A DNA stretch of 64,000 nucleotides from Azospirillum oryzae (GTDB lineage: Bacteria > Pseudomonadota > Alphaproteobacteria > Azospirillales > Azospirillaceae): contig NZ_VTTM01000010.1 of assembly GCF_008364795.1 (NCBI RefSeq), forward strand, positions 174,165-238,164, read 5' to 3'. Numbering within the stretch: position 1 is the stretch's first letter; the number at the start of each line of letters is the position of its first letter. Positions 1 through 10,493 of this stretch are shown in pieces. A program made the translations under genes and the position numbers. A model generated the notes under the pieces. The model did not search any database. It was not told the DNA's origin and saw only the letters and a list, made by a program, of their open reading frames with translations.

Positions 1-614
1 ACGCGCAAACGGCGCAGAAGCCCGACATGGCCGACCGTGCCCAGCGCTTCCGACAGGTCGCGGGCCAGCGAGCGGACATAGGTGCCCTTGCCGCAATCGA
101 CCTCGAACACCGCATGGTCGGCGTCCGGTTCCTCGACCAGCTCGAAGCGGTCGATGCGCACGGTGCGGGCGGCAAGATCGACCGCGTCGCCTTCGCGCGC
201 GATGTCATAGGCACGCTCGCCGTCGATCTTGATGGCGCAGAATTGCGGCGGCACCTGCTGGATCTCGCCGAGGAAGGCGGGAAGGGCGTCGCGGATCGCC
301 TCGGTCGTCGGCCGGTGGTCAGAGCGGTCGATGACCGCGCCTTCGCGGTCGTCGGTGGTCGTGCGCTCGCCCCAGCGGATGGAGAAGCGGTAGGTCTTGG
401 CGCCGTCCATGGCGTAGGAGACGGTCTTGGTCGCCTCGCCCAGCGCGATCGGCAGGATGCCGGTCGCCAGCGGGTCCAGCGTGCCGCCATGCCCCGCCTT
501 CTCGGCGTTCAGCAGGCGGCGCACCTTCGACAGCGCCTGGGTGGAGGTCATGCCTTCCGGCTTGTCCAGCACGATCCAGCCATGGATCGGCGTACCCTTG
601 CGCTTACGAGCCAC
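1..614 (-). CDS. truB: tRNA pseudouridine(55) synthase TruB, C-terminal part outside window
   Basis: Converts U55 of tRNAs to pseudouridine in the T-loop. About 204 N-terminal residues are visible; the C-terminus runs off the left edge. The family motif GGTLDPLATG, with the catalytic Asp, lies near residue 45, and a KxDGxRAYxxAR segment follows. The likely start is a GTG at 614-612, giving VARKRKGTPIHGWIVLDKP. This start lies inside the end of rbfA (11-base overlap), so translation is probably coupled. Last visible gene of the rimP-nusA-infB-rbfA-truB operon. Confidence 0.93.
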   Translation of the reverse strand, partial: MARKRKGTPIHGWIVLDKPEGMTSTQALSKVRRLLNAEKAGHGGTLDPLATGILPIALGEATKTVSYAMDGAKTYRFSIRWGERTTTDDREGAVIDRSDHRPTTEAIRDALPAFLGEIQQVPPQFCAIKIDGERAYDIAREGDAVDLAARTVRIDRFELVEEPDADHAVFEVDCGKGTYVRSLARDLSEALGTVGHVGLLRRLR

Positions 615-1221
615 GACGGCCGCCCCGGCTCTCACCCCGGCTCTCGTCGTTGCCCTCCCCCTTGTCCTCGTCGTCGAGCATGGCCTGGTCGTCGTCGAGA
701 TCGTCTTCCTCGTCCGCATCGTCGGGATCGAGATCATCCTCCTCGTCCGCCTCTTCGTCCCAGGAATCGTCCTCATCCTCGTCATGGTCGTCGTCGCCAT
801 TGACGCGGCCCAGCGGATGGCCGCTCAGGTCGCGGGCGACCTCCGGGCTGTGCAGGATGCTGTCGATGCGGTGGGCGTAGTCGAAGGAGGTGTCGGCCTC
901 GAAGCTCAGCGTCGGGGCGTGGCGCAGGTTGACCATGCGCGCGACCTGTCCGCGCAGGAAGGCGGCGGCCCGCTTCAGCGCGACCTGCGCCTCCTCCATC
1001 CGCTCGCCGCCCAGCGTCGCGTAGAAGACGGTGGCGTTGGACAGGTCGGGGCTGATCCGCACCTCGGTGACCGTGACGTTCAGCGAGGCCAGCTCCGGAT
1101 CGTGGAAATCCCCGCGGCGGAACAGATCGGCGAGGGCGTGGCGCACCTCCTCGCCGACGCGCAGTTGCCGTTGGGACGGGGGCTTGCCGGCGATGAACGC
1201 GCCGCGCTTCTTGCTGGCCAT
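604..1221 (-). CDS. rbfA: 30S ribosome-binding factor RbfA with long acidic C-terminal tail
   Basis: Late 30S subunit maturation factor that binds near 16S helix 1 and helps 5' end processing and cold adaptation. Residues 15-130 form the single KH-type RbfA domain (RVGEEVRHALADLF at the start, VTVTEVRISPDLSNATVF in the middle). At 205 residues it is much longer than the usual 120-140, because residues 143-192 form a run of almost pure Asp/Glu, followed by a short Arg/Gly/Ser end. ATG start at 1221. It lies between infB and truB in the conserved operon. The function of the acidic tail is unknown. Confidence 0.95.
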   Translation of the reverse strand: MASKKRGAFIAGKPPSQRQLRVGEEVRHALADLFRRGDFHDPELASLNVTVTEVRISPDLSNATVFYATLGGERMEEAQVALKRAAAFLRGQVARMVNLRHAPTLSFEADTSFDYAHRIDSILHSPEVARDLSGHPLGRVNGDDDHDEDEDDSWDEEADEEDDLDPDDADEEDDLDDDQAMLDDEDKGEGNDESRGESRGGRRGS

Positions 1222-1368
1222 GGTACGTGTCTTTCGTCGATGTCACTGGGCCGGGCCGCTTCAGCTCTCCGGCCGGGCACTCGGGATCGGGGAGCCGTCG
1301 CTCTCCCACCCCAATATAGGAACAGGGCGCAGGAATCGATCCCGCGCCCTTCAAAGCGAAAAAGGCTA

Positions 1369-1404
1369 CCCGATCCATCCCGGCGGATGCCGGAAGGGAT
1401 CGGG
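1369..1404 (-). terminator. Hairpin between infB and rbfA
   Basis: The 195 bases between infB and rbfA contain a strong inverted repeat: arms CCCGATCC/GGATCGGG with an inner CCGGC/GCCGG stem. On the minus strand, TTTTT and CTTT follow a few bases later. A second inverted repeat (AGGGCGC/GCGCCCT) spans 1324-1350. This may be a partial terminator or an RNA processing site that lowers rbfA-truB expression relative to infB. The gap between stem and T-run is longer than ideal. Confidence 0.45.
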
Positions 1405-1417
1405 TGAACTGTAAAGG

Positions 1418-4273
<2,856 letters not shown>

Positions 4274-4294
4274 CGGTTCCCGAATGGTCAGACG

Positions 4295-5092
4295 TTACAT
4301 CGCAGGCCGGCCGGCCGTATCGCCGACTCCCAAGCCCTTATCAGAATCCTGGTGCGCATCCCGGTCCCCTTGGGGACCTTTCAGGTCCAGGTGCCCCTGG
4401 GGACCTTTCAGCCCCCGCAAGCGTGCCGCTTCGCGGACCAGCCCAGCGGCCAGCCTGCCTCGCGCCACCACGGCATGCACCGCGTGATCACGCCCGAGCG
4501 CCGCGGCCAAGGCCGAGGACTCGAACAGGTCGATCACCGGCAGCGACGGTGCGAGCGCCGTCACCTTGCCGCGCTGGTCCAGCGAGCCGTCCGCGGCTTC
4601 GACCAGCAGGGCCGGCGGGGGACCCGCACGGCCGACCTGGTTGGCCCTCAACGCCTCGCGCACCTTCTCGTATCCCGCCAGAACGTGGCCGGCACGGCGG
4701 GCAAGGCCCAACGCGTGCAGACAACGCCGTTCCAGCAGCCGTTCCAGCCTTTCGGCCAGATCGGGCGGTACTTTCACCGCCCGTCGGGCCGCCTTGGCGA
4801 AAACGGATTTCCCCATGGCTTTCGCCAGGGCATCCCTGTCGGCCGTGACCCAAAGGCCGCGACCGGGCAGACGTTCCTCCAGGTCCGGCACCACCTCGCC
4901 GTCGGGGCCGATCACGAAACGGATCATGCCCTCTTTCGGCCCGACCGTACCCGACGCGATGCAGCGGCGCAGAGGCCCCTTCTCGTCGGCCGGCAGGCGG
5001 TCCGTCCCGGCACCGTCATCCGGTGCCAATTCCTGATCCGGCACCGCATCCGCGGCGGCGGTCGGTGTCCGTTCGTCGTTCCGTTCGGTCAT
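4295..5092 (-). CDS. YlxR (DUF448) RNA-binding protein fused to L7Ae-like domain
   Basis: A 265-residue protein between nusA and infB. Residues 38-105 match the YlxR/DUF448 family, including the RRCIASG and LPGRGLWV signatures. Residues 118-225 look like the L7Ae/L30e-type RNA-binding fold (ALGLARRAGHVLAGYEKV, then a dinucleotide-like strand/helix pattern). In Firmicutes these are two adjacent genes, ylxR and ylxQ; in alphaproteobacteria they are commonly fused. The C-terminal tail carries LKGPQG twice (residues 228-233 and 237-242), encoded by a near-perfect DNA repeat. Probably an RNA-binding accessory of transcription or ribosome assembly; the exact role is not established. Confidence 0.9.
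   Translation of the reverse strand: MTERNDERTPTAAADAVPDQELAPDDGAGTDRLPADEKGPLRRCIASGTVGPKEGMIRFVIGPDGEVVPDLEERLPGRGLWVTADRDALAKAMGKSVFAKAARRAVKVPPDLAERLERLLERRCLHALGLARRAGHVLAGYEKVREALRANQVGRAGPPPALLVEAADGSLDQRGKVTALAPSLPVIDLFESSALAAALGRDHAVHAVVARGRLAAGLVREAARLRGLKGPQGHLDLKGPQGDRDAHQDSDKGLGVGDTAGRPAM
4363..4411. repeat. Short direct repeat with palindrome in the YlxR tail
   Basis: CCCCTTGGGGACCTTTCAG at 4366-4384 recurs as CCCCTGGGGACCTTTCAG at 4394-4411. The first copy is the centre of a perfect palindrome, GGTCCCC-TT-GGGGACC (4363-4378). The repeat encodes the doubled LKGPQG of the protein tail. Confidence 0.8.
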
Positions 5093-5166
5093 CCGATCGT
5101 CATCCGCTCGCGCGGTCCCGAATAATCGTTCCTGTCGGGCGCAGTTCCAACCGGCATTGCTGCCGG

Positions 5167-6726
5167 TCAGGCCTGCGCGCCCTGACCACCGGCGCTGCCA
5201 TCTGCCGCAGGGGCCGTGGCGGCGCCGTCCTGTTCCTCACCCTCGAACCAGTGGGCGCGCGCGGCCATGATGATCGCGTTCGCTTCCTCTTCGGTGGGAG
5301 CGTCCTTGGCGCCGTCCTTGCTCAGGATCTCGACCAGTTCGTCGCCGGCCAGATCGGCCAGGTCGTCCAGCGTCTTCACGCCGTTCTCGCCCAGTTTCAC
5401 CAGCTGCGTGGCGGTAAAGCCGGTCAGTTCGGCGACGATGTCCTCGACGCCCAGTTCCAGGCGGCGCTCGTTGGCCTGCTCGTCCTGCACTTCCAGGAAG
5501 GCGAGGGCGCGCTGCTTCAGTTCGTCGGCGACCGACTCGTCGAAGCCCTCGATCTCGGCCAGTTCCTCGGTCTCGACGAAGGCGATCTCCTCGACGGAGG
5601 TGAAGCCTTCGGCGACCAGAAGGTGGGCGATCACGTCGTCGACGTCCAGGGCCTGCATGAACAGGGCGGAGCGGTTGTGGATTTCCTCCGACCGGCGCTC
5701 CGACTCTTCCTGTTCGGTCAGGATGTCGATGTCCCAGCCGGTCAGCATCGAGGCGAGGCGCACATTCTGGCCGCGGCGGCCGATGGCCAGCGACAGCTGG
5801 TCGTCGGGCACCACCACCTCGATGCGGCGGTTGTCGTCGTCGAGCACGACCTTGGCGACCTCGGCGGGGGCGAGCGCGTTGACGACGAAGGTCGCCGCCT
5901 CGCCCGACCACGGGATGATGTCGATCTTCTCGCCCTGCAACTCGCCGACGACCGCCTGGACGCGGCTGCCGCGCATGCCGACGCAGGCGCCGACCGGGTC
6001 GATGGAGCTGTCGTTGCTGTGCACGGCGATCTTGGCGCGCGACCCCGGATCACGGGCGACCGCCCGGATCTCGATGATGCCGTCGTAGATCTCCGGCACT
6101 TCCTGGGCGAACAGCTTCGCCATGAACATGGGATGCGTGCGCGACAGGAAGATCTGGGGCCCGCGCGGTTCCTCGCGGACATCGAAGATATAGGCGCGGA
6201 CGCGGTCGCCGTTCTTGAAATGCTCGCGCGGCAGCAGCTCGTCGCGGCGCAGGATCGCTTCGGCGCGGCCCAGGTCGACGGTGACGTTGCCGTATTCGAC
6301 GCGCTTGACCAGACCGTTGACGATCTCGCCGTTGCGGTCCTTGTACTCGTTGAACTGGCGCTTGCGCTCGGCGTCGCGCACCTTCTGCACGATCACCTGC
6401 TTGGCGGTCTGGGCGGCGATGCGGCCAAAATCGATCGGCGGCAGCGGGTCGACCAGGAAGTCGCCGATCTTGGCGCCGGGCTTGCGGCGCAGGGCGTAGG
6501 GCAGGGTGACCTGCGTCGCCTCGTTCTCCACCGCCTCGACCACCTCCAGGTGACGGGTCAGATGGATATCGCCGGTCTTGCGGTCGATGCGGGCGCGGAT
6601 GTCGTGCTCGTGGCCGTACTTGGAGCGGCCGGCCTTCTGAATCGCCTGCTCCATCGCCTCCAGGACTTCGTCCCGGTCGATGTTCTTTTCGCGGGCGACC
6701 GCGTCAGCGACTTGCAGCAGTTCCAT
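5167..6726 (-). CDS. nusA: Transcription termination/antitermination factor NusA
   Basis: Binds RNA polymerase and nascent RNA and modulates pausing, intrinsic termination and antitermination. It has 519 residues. The N-terminal RNAP-binding domain is at 1-125 (MELLQVADAVAREKNIDRDE). An S1 domain follows at about 130-200, then KH1/KH2 at about 210-345 (IDPVGACVGMRGSRVQAVV; LAIGRRGQNVRLAS), and two helix-hairpin-helix acidic repeats at about 360-485 that end in a DDLADLAGDEL motif. ATG start at 6726. Second gene after rimP. NusA commonly autoregulates its operon, which fits the leader terminator upstream of rimP. Confidence 0.98.
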   Translation of the reverse strand: MELLQVADAVAREKNIDRDEVLEAMEQAIQKAGRSKYGHEHDIRARIDRKTGDIHLTRHLEVVEAVENEATQVTLPYALRRKPGAKIGDFLVDPLPPIDFGRIAAQTAKQVIVQKVRDAERKRQFNEYKDRNGEIVNGLVKRVEYGNVTVDLGRAEAILRRDELLPREHFKNGDRVRAYIFDVREEPRGPQIFLSRTHPMFMAKLFAQEVPEIYDGIIEIRAVARDPGSRAKIAVHSNDSSIDPVGACVGMRGSRVQAVVGELQGEKIDIIPWSGEAATFVVNALAPAEVAKVVLDDDNRRIEVVVPDDQLSLAIGRRGQNVRLASMLTGWDIDILTEQEESERRSEEIHNRSALFMQALDVDDVIAHLLVAEGFTSVEEIAFVETEELAEIEGFDESVADELKQRALAFLEVQDEQANERRLELGVEDIVAELTGFTATQLVKLGENGVKTLDDLADLAGDELVEILSKDGAKDAPTEEEANAIIMAARAHWFEGEEQDGAATAPAADGSAGGQGAQA

Positions 6727-6744
6727 CCGTTACACTTCCTGAGT

Positions 6745-6782
6745 CGGTCTTGTGTGATGCCGGTCTTGCGTGATGTCCGGTC
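6745..6782. repeat. Imperfect tandem repeats between rimP and nusA
   Basis: On the plus strand, GGTCTTGTGTGATGCC is followed directly by GGTCTTGCGTGATGTCC and then a partial third GGTCGGG. Another short pair, CAGGCAATC twice, lies at about 6800-6822. The repeats occupy the 125-base rimP-nusA spacer, and I see no gene there. Confidence 0.7.
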
Positions 6783-6851
6783 GGGTCGGCGGGGTGGGGG
6801 CAGGCAATCTGGGCCAGGCAATCCGATGGCGCGTCCTGATGGACGGGTCCG

Positions 6852-7352
6852 TCAGTTCTGCAGGTCCTCCTGCTGCTCCTGGCTGGCGCGGATCAGCTCG
6901 TCCGTCAGCACCAGCTTGGCGCGCAGGATATTGTCGAACTCCAGCCGGGCGGCTCCCTGTTCGGTGTCGATGCACACGAGGCCGTCCTCGACGCCCTTCA
7001 GCATGCCCTTGAAGCGCTTGCGGCCATCGATGGCCATGCGGCTTTCCAGCCGGGCTTCGAAGCCGGCGAAGCGCTCGAAATCCTTGAGCCGGGTCAGCGG
7101 CCGGTCGATGCCGGGGGAGCTGACCTCCAGCGTGTAAGCCTCGCGGATCGGGTCTTCCACATCCAGCAATGCCGAGACGGAACGGCTGATGTCGGCGCAA
7201 TCCTCGACGGTCATGGGCGCGCCGTCGGCGCGCTCCGCCATGATCTGGAGGATCGCCCGCTGGCCGCCGGAGATCTGTACGCGCACGACCTCATAGCCCA
7301 TGGCTTCGACCGACGGCGTGATGATCTGTTCGATGCGACCTGTAGCGTCCAT
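6852..7352 (-). CDS. rimP: Ribosome maturation factor RimP
   Basis: Needed for 30S subunit maturation; binds free 30S. The 166-residue protein begins MDATGRIEQIITPSVEAMGY and contains the family signature VSSPGIDRPLTR near residue 70, followed by the C-terminal SH3-like half. The same frame stays open upstream to 7541, but homology begins at this ATG, and the upstream stretch contains the leader terminator, so the long form is unlikely. First gene of the rimP-nusA-ylxR-infB-rbfA-truB operon. The ribosome binding site is unusual: AGGTGG lies almost against the ATG. Confidence 0.93.
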   Translation of the reverse strand: MDATGRIEQIITPSVEAMGYEVVRVQISGGQRAILQIMAERADGAPMTVEDCADISRSVSALLDVEDPIREAYTLEVSSPGIDRPLTRLKDFERFAGFEARLESRMAIDGRKRFKGMLKGVEDGLVCIDTEQGAARLEFDNILRAKLVLTDELIRASQEQQEDLQN

Positions 7353-7524
7353 TCCACCTGACCCAAAGCCTGCGGCCGGGATCGAACCGGACGAGGTTTC
7401 CACAACAGAAGGTTCAACAAGCGCGTGCTTCCACACGCTCATAAAAAAATAAGTGGGCAAAAGCCCACCCGCAAAGCGTCTCGCCGGCCCGGTTGCCCGG
7501 GCCGCCGATCCGTATGGGTTCTCA
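7353..7524 (-). promoter_or_regulatory. Leader of the rimP-nusA-infB operon, candidate attenuator
   Basis: About 172 bases separate the predicted transcription start (near 7524) from the rimP ATG. In transcript order they contain a perfect 7-bp hairpin with a GCAA tetraloop (7486-7503, GGCCCGG/CCGGGCC), a complete intrinsic terminator (7441-7468), a small hairpin GCGTG/CACGC (about 7423-7438) and the start region. A terminator between promoter and first gene is the layout of transcription attenuation. NusA, encoded second, would be an obvious effector. The competing antiterminator fold is not obvious by eye. Confidence 0.6.
7441..7468 (-). terminator. Intrinsic terminator inside the rimP leader
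   Basis: Minus-strand hairpin GTGGGC-TTTT-GCCCAC followed immediately by TTATTTTTTTAT. It lies about 56-83 bases after the predicted start of transcription and 89 bases before rimP. It could also end read-through from trmB, which stops 148 bases upstream. Confidence 0.8.
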
Positions 7525-7530
7525 GCGGTG

Positions 7531-7558
7531 AATATAGTCATTCCGTCCGATGCCGCAA
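7531..7558 (-). promoter_or_regulatory. Sigma-70-type promoter for the rimP operon
   Basis: On the minus strand a TTGCGG -35 (7553-7558) and a TATATT -10 (7531-7536) are separated by 16 bases. It sits just downstream of trmB and points to rimP. Confidence 0.6.
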
Positions 7559-7563
7559 GCCTT

Positions 7564-7593
7564 TTCCGGTCCGATCGCTGTGGTCGGCCGGAA
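7564..7593 (-). terminator. Hairpin after trmB
   Basis: Inverted repeat TTCCGG/CCGGAA with inner CCGA/TCGG, starting about 22 bases after the trmB stop. It has no T-run on the minus strand, so it is a weak or Rho-assisted terminator or an mRNA 3' end stabiliser. Confidence 0.35.
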
Positions 7594-7615
7594 TCTCAAG
7601 CGGAACGGGTATGCG

Positions 7616-8338
7616 TCAGCCTCGCGGGCGGCGGACGAAGCGCATGAACACCGGCTTGCGGCCGGCGGCGATGGCCTTTTCCTCGTAGCGGGTGGAGGGC
7701 CAGTCGTCGGGGCGGATGCGCCAGTCCGACGGACGGCGCGCCGTCCATTCGAAATCGGGATGCTTCACCGTGTGTTCAAGCATCCAGCGAACCAGACCCA
7801 TGTCGTCGCTGGCCAGACGCAGCTCCGCACCGTCCTTCAGGACGCGGGCGAGCCGCGGCAGATTCTCCGGCCCGATGAAGCGGCGGTCGGCGTGGCGCTT
7901 CTTCGGCCAGGGGTCGGCGAACAGCACGAAGGCGCGGCCGATGGAGGCGTCGGGCAAGGCGTCCAGCAACGGCCGGGCGTCGTCGGGCTGGATGCGCACA
8001 TTCCGCAGATCGTCGTCATCGACCATGCCCAGCAGGCCGGCGATGCCGTTGAGGAAGGGTTCCGCGCCGATGAAGCCGACATCCGGATGGTGCCCGGCCT
8101 GCCAGGCGAGGTGGTGGCCCATGCCGAATCCGACCTCCAGCCAGACCTCCCGTTTCGGGCTGTCGAACAGGCCGGCGGGGTCCAGCCTGTCGCCGGGCTG
8201 CGGCAGCGTGATCTGGAGCTGCGGCAGCAGAACGTCGATCAGTTCCGTCCGGCGCTTGCGCAACGGCCGGCCCTTGCGGCGCCCGAACAGGCGGTTGGAG
8301 CTTTCGGAGAGAGGGCCGGAGGTGCTGTCGTCGGTCAT
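7616..8338 (-). CDS. trmB: tRNA (guanine-N7-)-methyltransferase TrmB
   Basis: Methylates G46 in the variable loop of tRNAs using S-adenosylmethionine. It has 240 residues. The class I SAM-binding motif LEVGFGMGHHLAWQA is near residue 65, and the family motifs FADPWPKKRHADRRF and LRLASDDMGLVRWM follow. The ATG at 8338 was chosen over an in-frame TTG at 8374, because the latter lies next to the metK terminator. Gene order metK-trmB is conserved in alphaproteobacteria and places SAM synthesis beside a SAM user. Confidence 0.95.
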   Translation of the reverse strand: MTDDSTSGPLSESSNRLFGRRKGRPLRKRRTELIDVLLPQLQITLPQPGDRLDPAGLFDSPKREVWLEVGFGMGHHLAWQAGHHPDVGFIGAEPFLNGIAGLLGMVDDDDLRNVRIQPDDARPLLDALPDASIGRAFVLFADPWPKKRHADRRFIGPENLPRLARVLKDGAELRLASDDMGLVRWMLEHTVKHPDFEWTARRPSDWRIRPDDWPSTRYEEKAIAAGRKPVFMRFVRRPRG

Positions 8339-8372
8339 GTCGGAACGCTGTATCGGGAAAGGGATGGGCCTC

Positions 8373-8404
8373 AAAAGAAAGCAGGGGCCGTTGCCAGCCC
8401 CTGC
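8373..8404 (-). terminator. Intrinsic terminator after metK
   Basis: Perfect 8-bp hairpin GCAGGGGC/GCCCCTGC with an 8-base loop, followed on the minus strand by TTTCTTTT. It lies between metK and trmB, so trmB depends on read-through or on its own promoter. Confidence 0.85.
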
Positions 8405-8447
8405 CGTCCATCCGCCTTGCGGCGGGTCCTATGGTGCGAACGCGTGT

Positions 8448-9617
<1,170 letters not shown>

Positions 9618-9785
9618 GGGAAACCTCGGCATTCGGCGGCACGCTATTTCATGAGCCGAAACGGCAGACCGGTACAGCGGCCGCAGACACCGATCCAAAA
9701 CGGGTTGTGACAAGGAATTCAGCCGGGGTCAAGAAATCTACCGGCGGTAGGGGCCCGGACCGAATATCGCAGGCACCGCACGAAG

Positions 9786-9815
9786 GGGGAGCACGGTCGA
9801 GCCCGTGCCATCCCC
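9786..9815 (-). terminator. Hairpin between the XRE regulator and metK
   Basis: Stem GGGGA-GCACGG/CCGTGC-CA-TCCCC with a 6-base loop. It lies about 54 bases after the regulator stop. A second nested structure (GCCGT/ACGGC with CAGG/CCTG) covers 9834-9867. Neither has a T-run. Candidate terminator or metK leader structure. Confidence 0.35.
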
Positions 9816-9868
9816 GTTCGGTGGGTATCACATGCCGTGTGGCAACCGGCAGGAGTTACCTGACGGCG

Positions 9869-10363
9869 TTACTCCGCGGCTTCCGCAACGGCGGCGCTGG
9901 CCACTGCCTTGGTCAGTTCGAACAGACGCTTGCGCACCGACGGATCGCTGATCTTGTAGTAGGCGCGGACCAGCTCCAGCGTCTCGCGCTTGGCCATCGG
10001 ATCGGGCTCGTAGGTGCTGGCGGAGCGCTCTTCGGTCGCACCGGACTCGTCTTCGTCGTCGACGCGGGCGGCAGCCGCTTCGGCCGGCATGTCGTCGAAG
10101 AAGAAGGAGACCGGCACATCGAGGACGCGGCTGAGGTCGAACAGACGCGACGCGCCGATGCGGTTGGCGCCGCGCTCGTACTTCTGCACCTGCTGGAAGG
10201 TCAGGCCGATCGCCTCGCCGAGCTTCTCCTGGCTCATGCCGAGAAGCGTGCGGCGAAGACGGACGCGGGATCCGACATGGACATCGATGGGATTCGGCTT
10301 TCCGGTCTTCGGACGGCCGGCACCCGCACGGCGCCCGCGCGGCGCCCCAGTTTCAGTCTGCAT
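9869..10363 (-). CDS. XRE-family transcriptional regulator, PraR/PhrR type
   Basis: A 164-residue DNA-binding protein. The helix-turn-helix is at about residues 30-88 (GSRVRLRRTLLGMSQEKLGE, then FQQVQKYERGANRIGASRL), followed by a linker rich in Asp/Glu/Ala and a C-terminal helix pair (LVRAYYKISDPSVRKRLFELTKAV). This architecture and the position between lnt and metK match the regulator called PraR in Azorhizobium and PhrR in Sinorhizobium, which act on biofilm, quorum-sensing and symbiosis genes. The function here is inferred from family and context. ATG at 10363 with GGGA upstream. Confidence 0.88.
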   Translation of the reverse strand: MQTETGAPRGRRAGAGRPKTGKPNPIDVHVGSRVRLRRTLLGMSQEKLGEAIGLTFQQVQKYERGANRIGASRLFDLSRVLDVPVSFFFDDMPAEAAAARVDDEDESGATEERSASTYEPDPMAKRETLELVRAYYKISDPSVRKRLFELTKAVASAAVAEAAE

Positions 10364-10393
10364 CTCGTTTATCCCTGCAACGGTTGTGCAACC

Positions 10394-10423
10394 TAGTTAC
10401 GACATATCCACGTATGCAGTCAA
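10394..10423 (-). promoter_or_regulatory. Promoter of the XRE regulator
   Basis: Minus-strand TTGACT (10418-10423) and TAACTA (10394-10399) with an 18-base spacer. The imperfect palindrome GGTTG-TG-CAACC (10382-10393) lies just downstream of the -10 and could be an operator, for example for autoregulation. Confidence 0.5.
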
Positions 10424-10493
10424 GCCCGCTCCGGTCAAGCCGGTTACACGAAATTGTTCTGCCTGTGGCGGACGGATTGCCCGTATTGCTGCG

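Noticed and set aside
7365..7400. tRNA T-arm-like sequence (GGTTCGATCCCGG) in the rimP leader
   Set aside because: No matching acceptor, D or anticodon arms; a metY-like tRNA is not present.
9618..9868. SAM riboswitch before metK
   Set aside because: I compared by eye with SAM-II and SAM/SAH patterns and found no convincing match.
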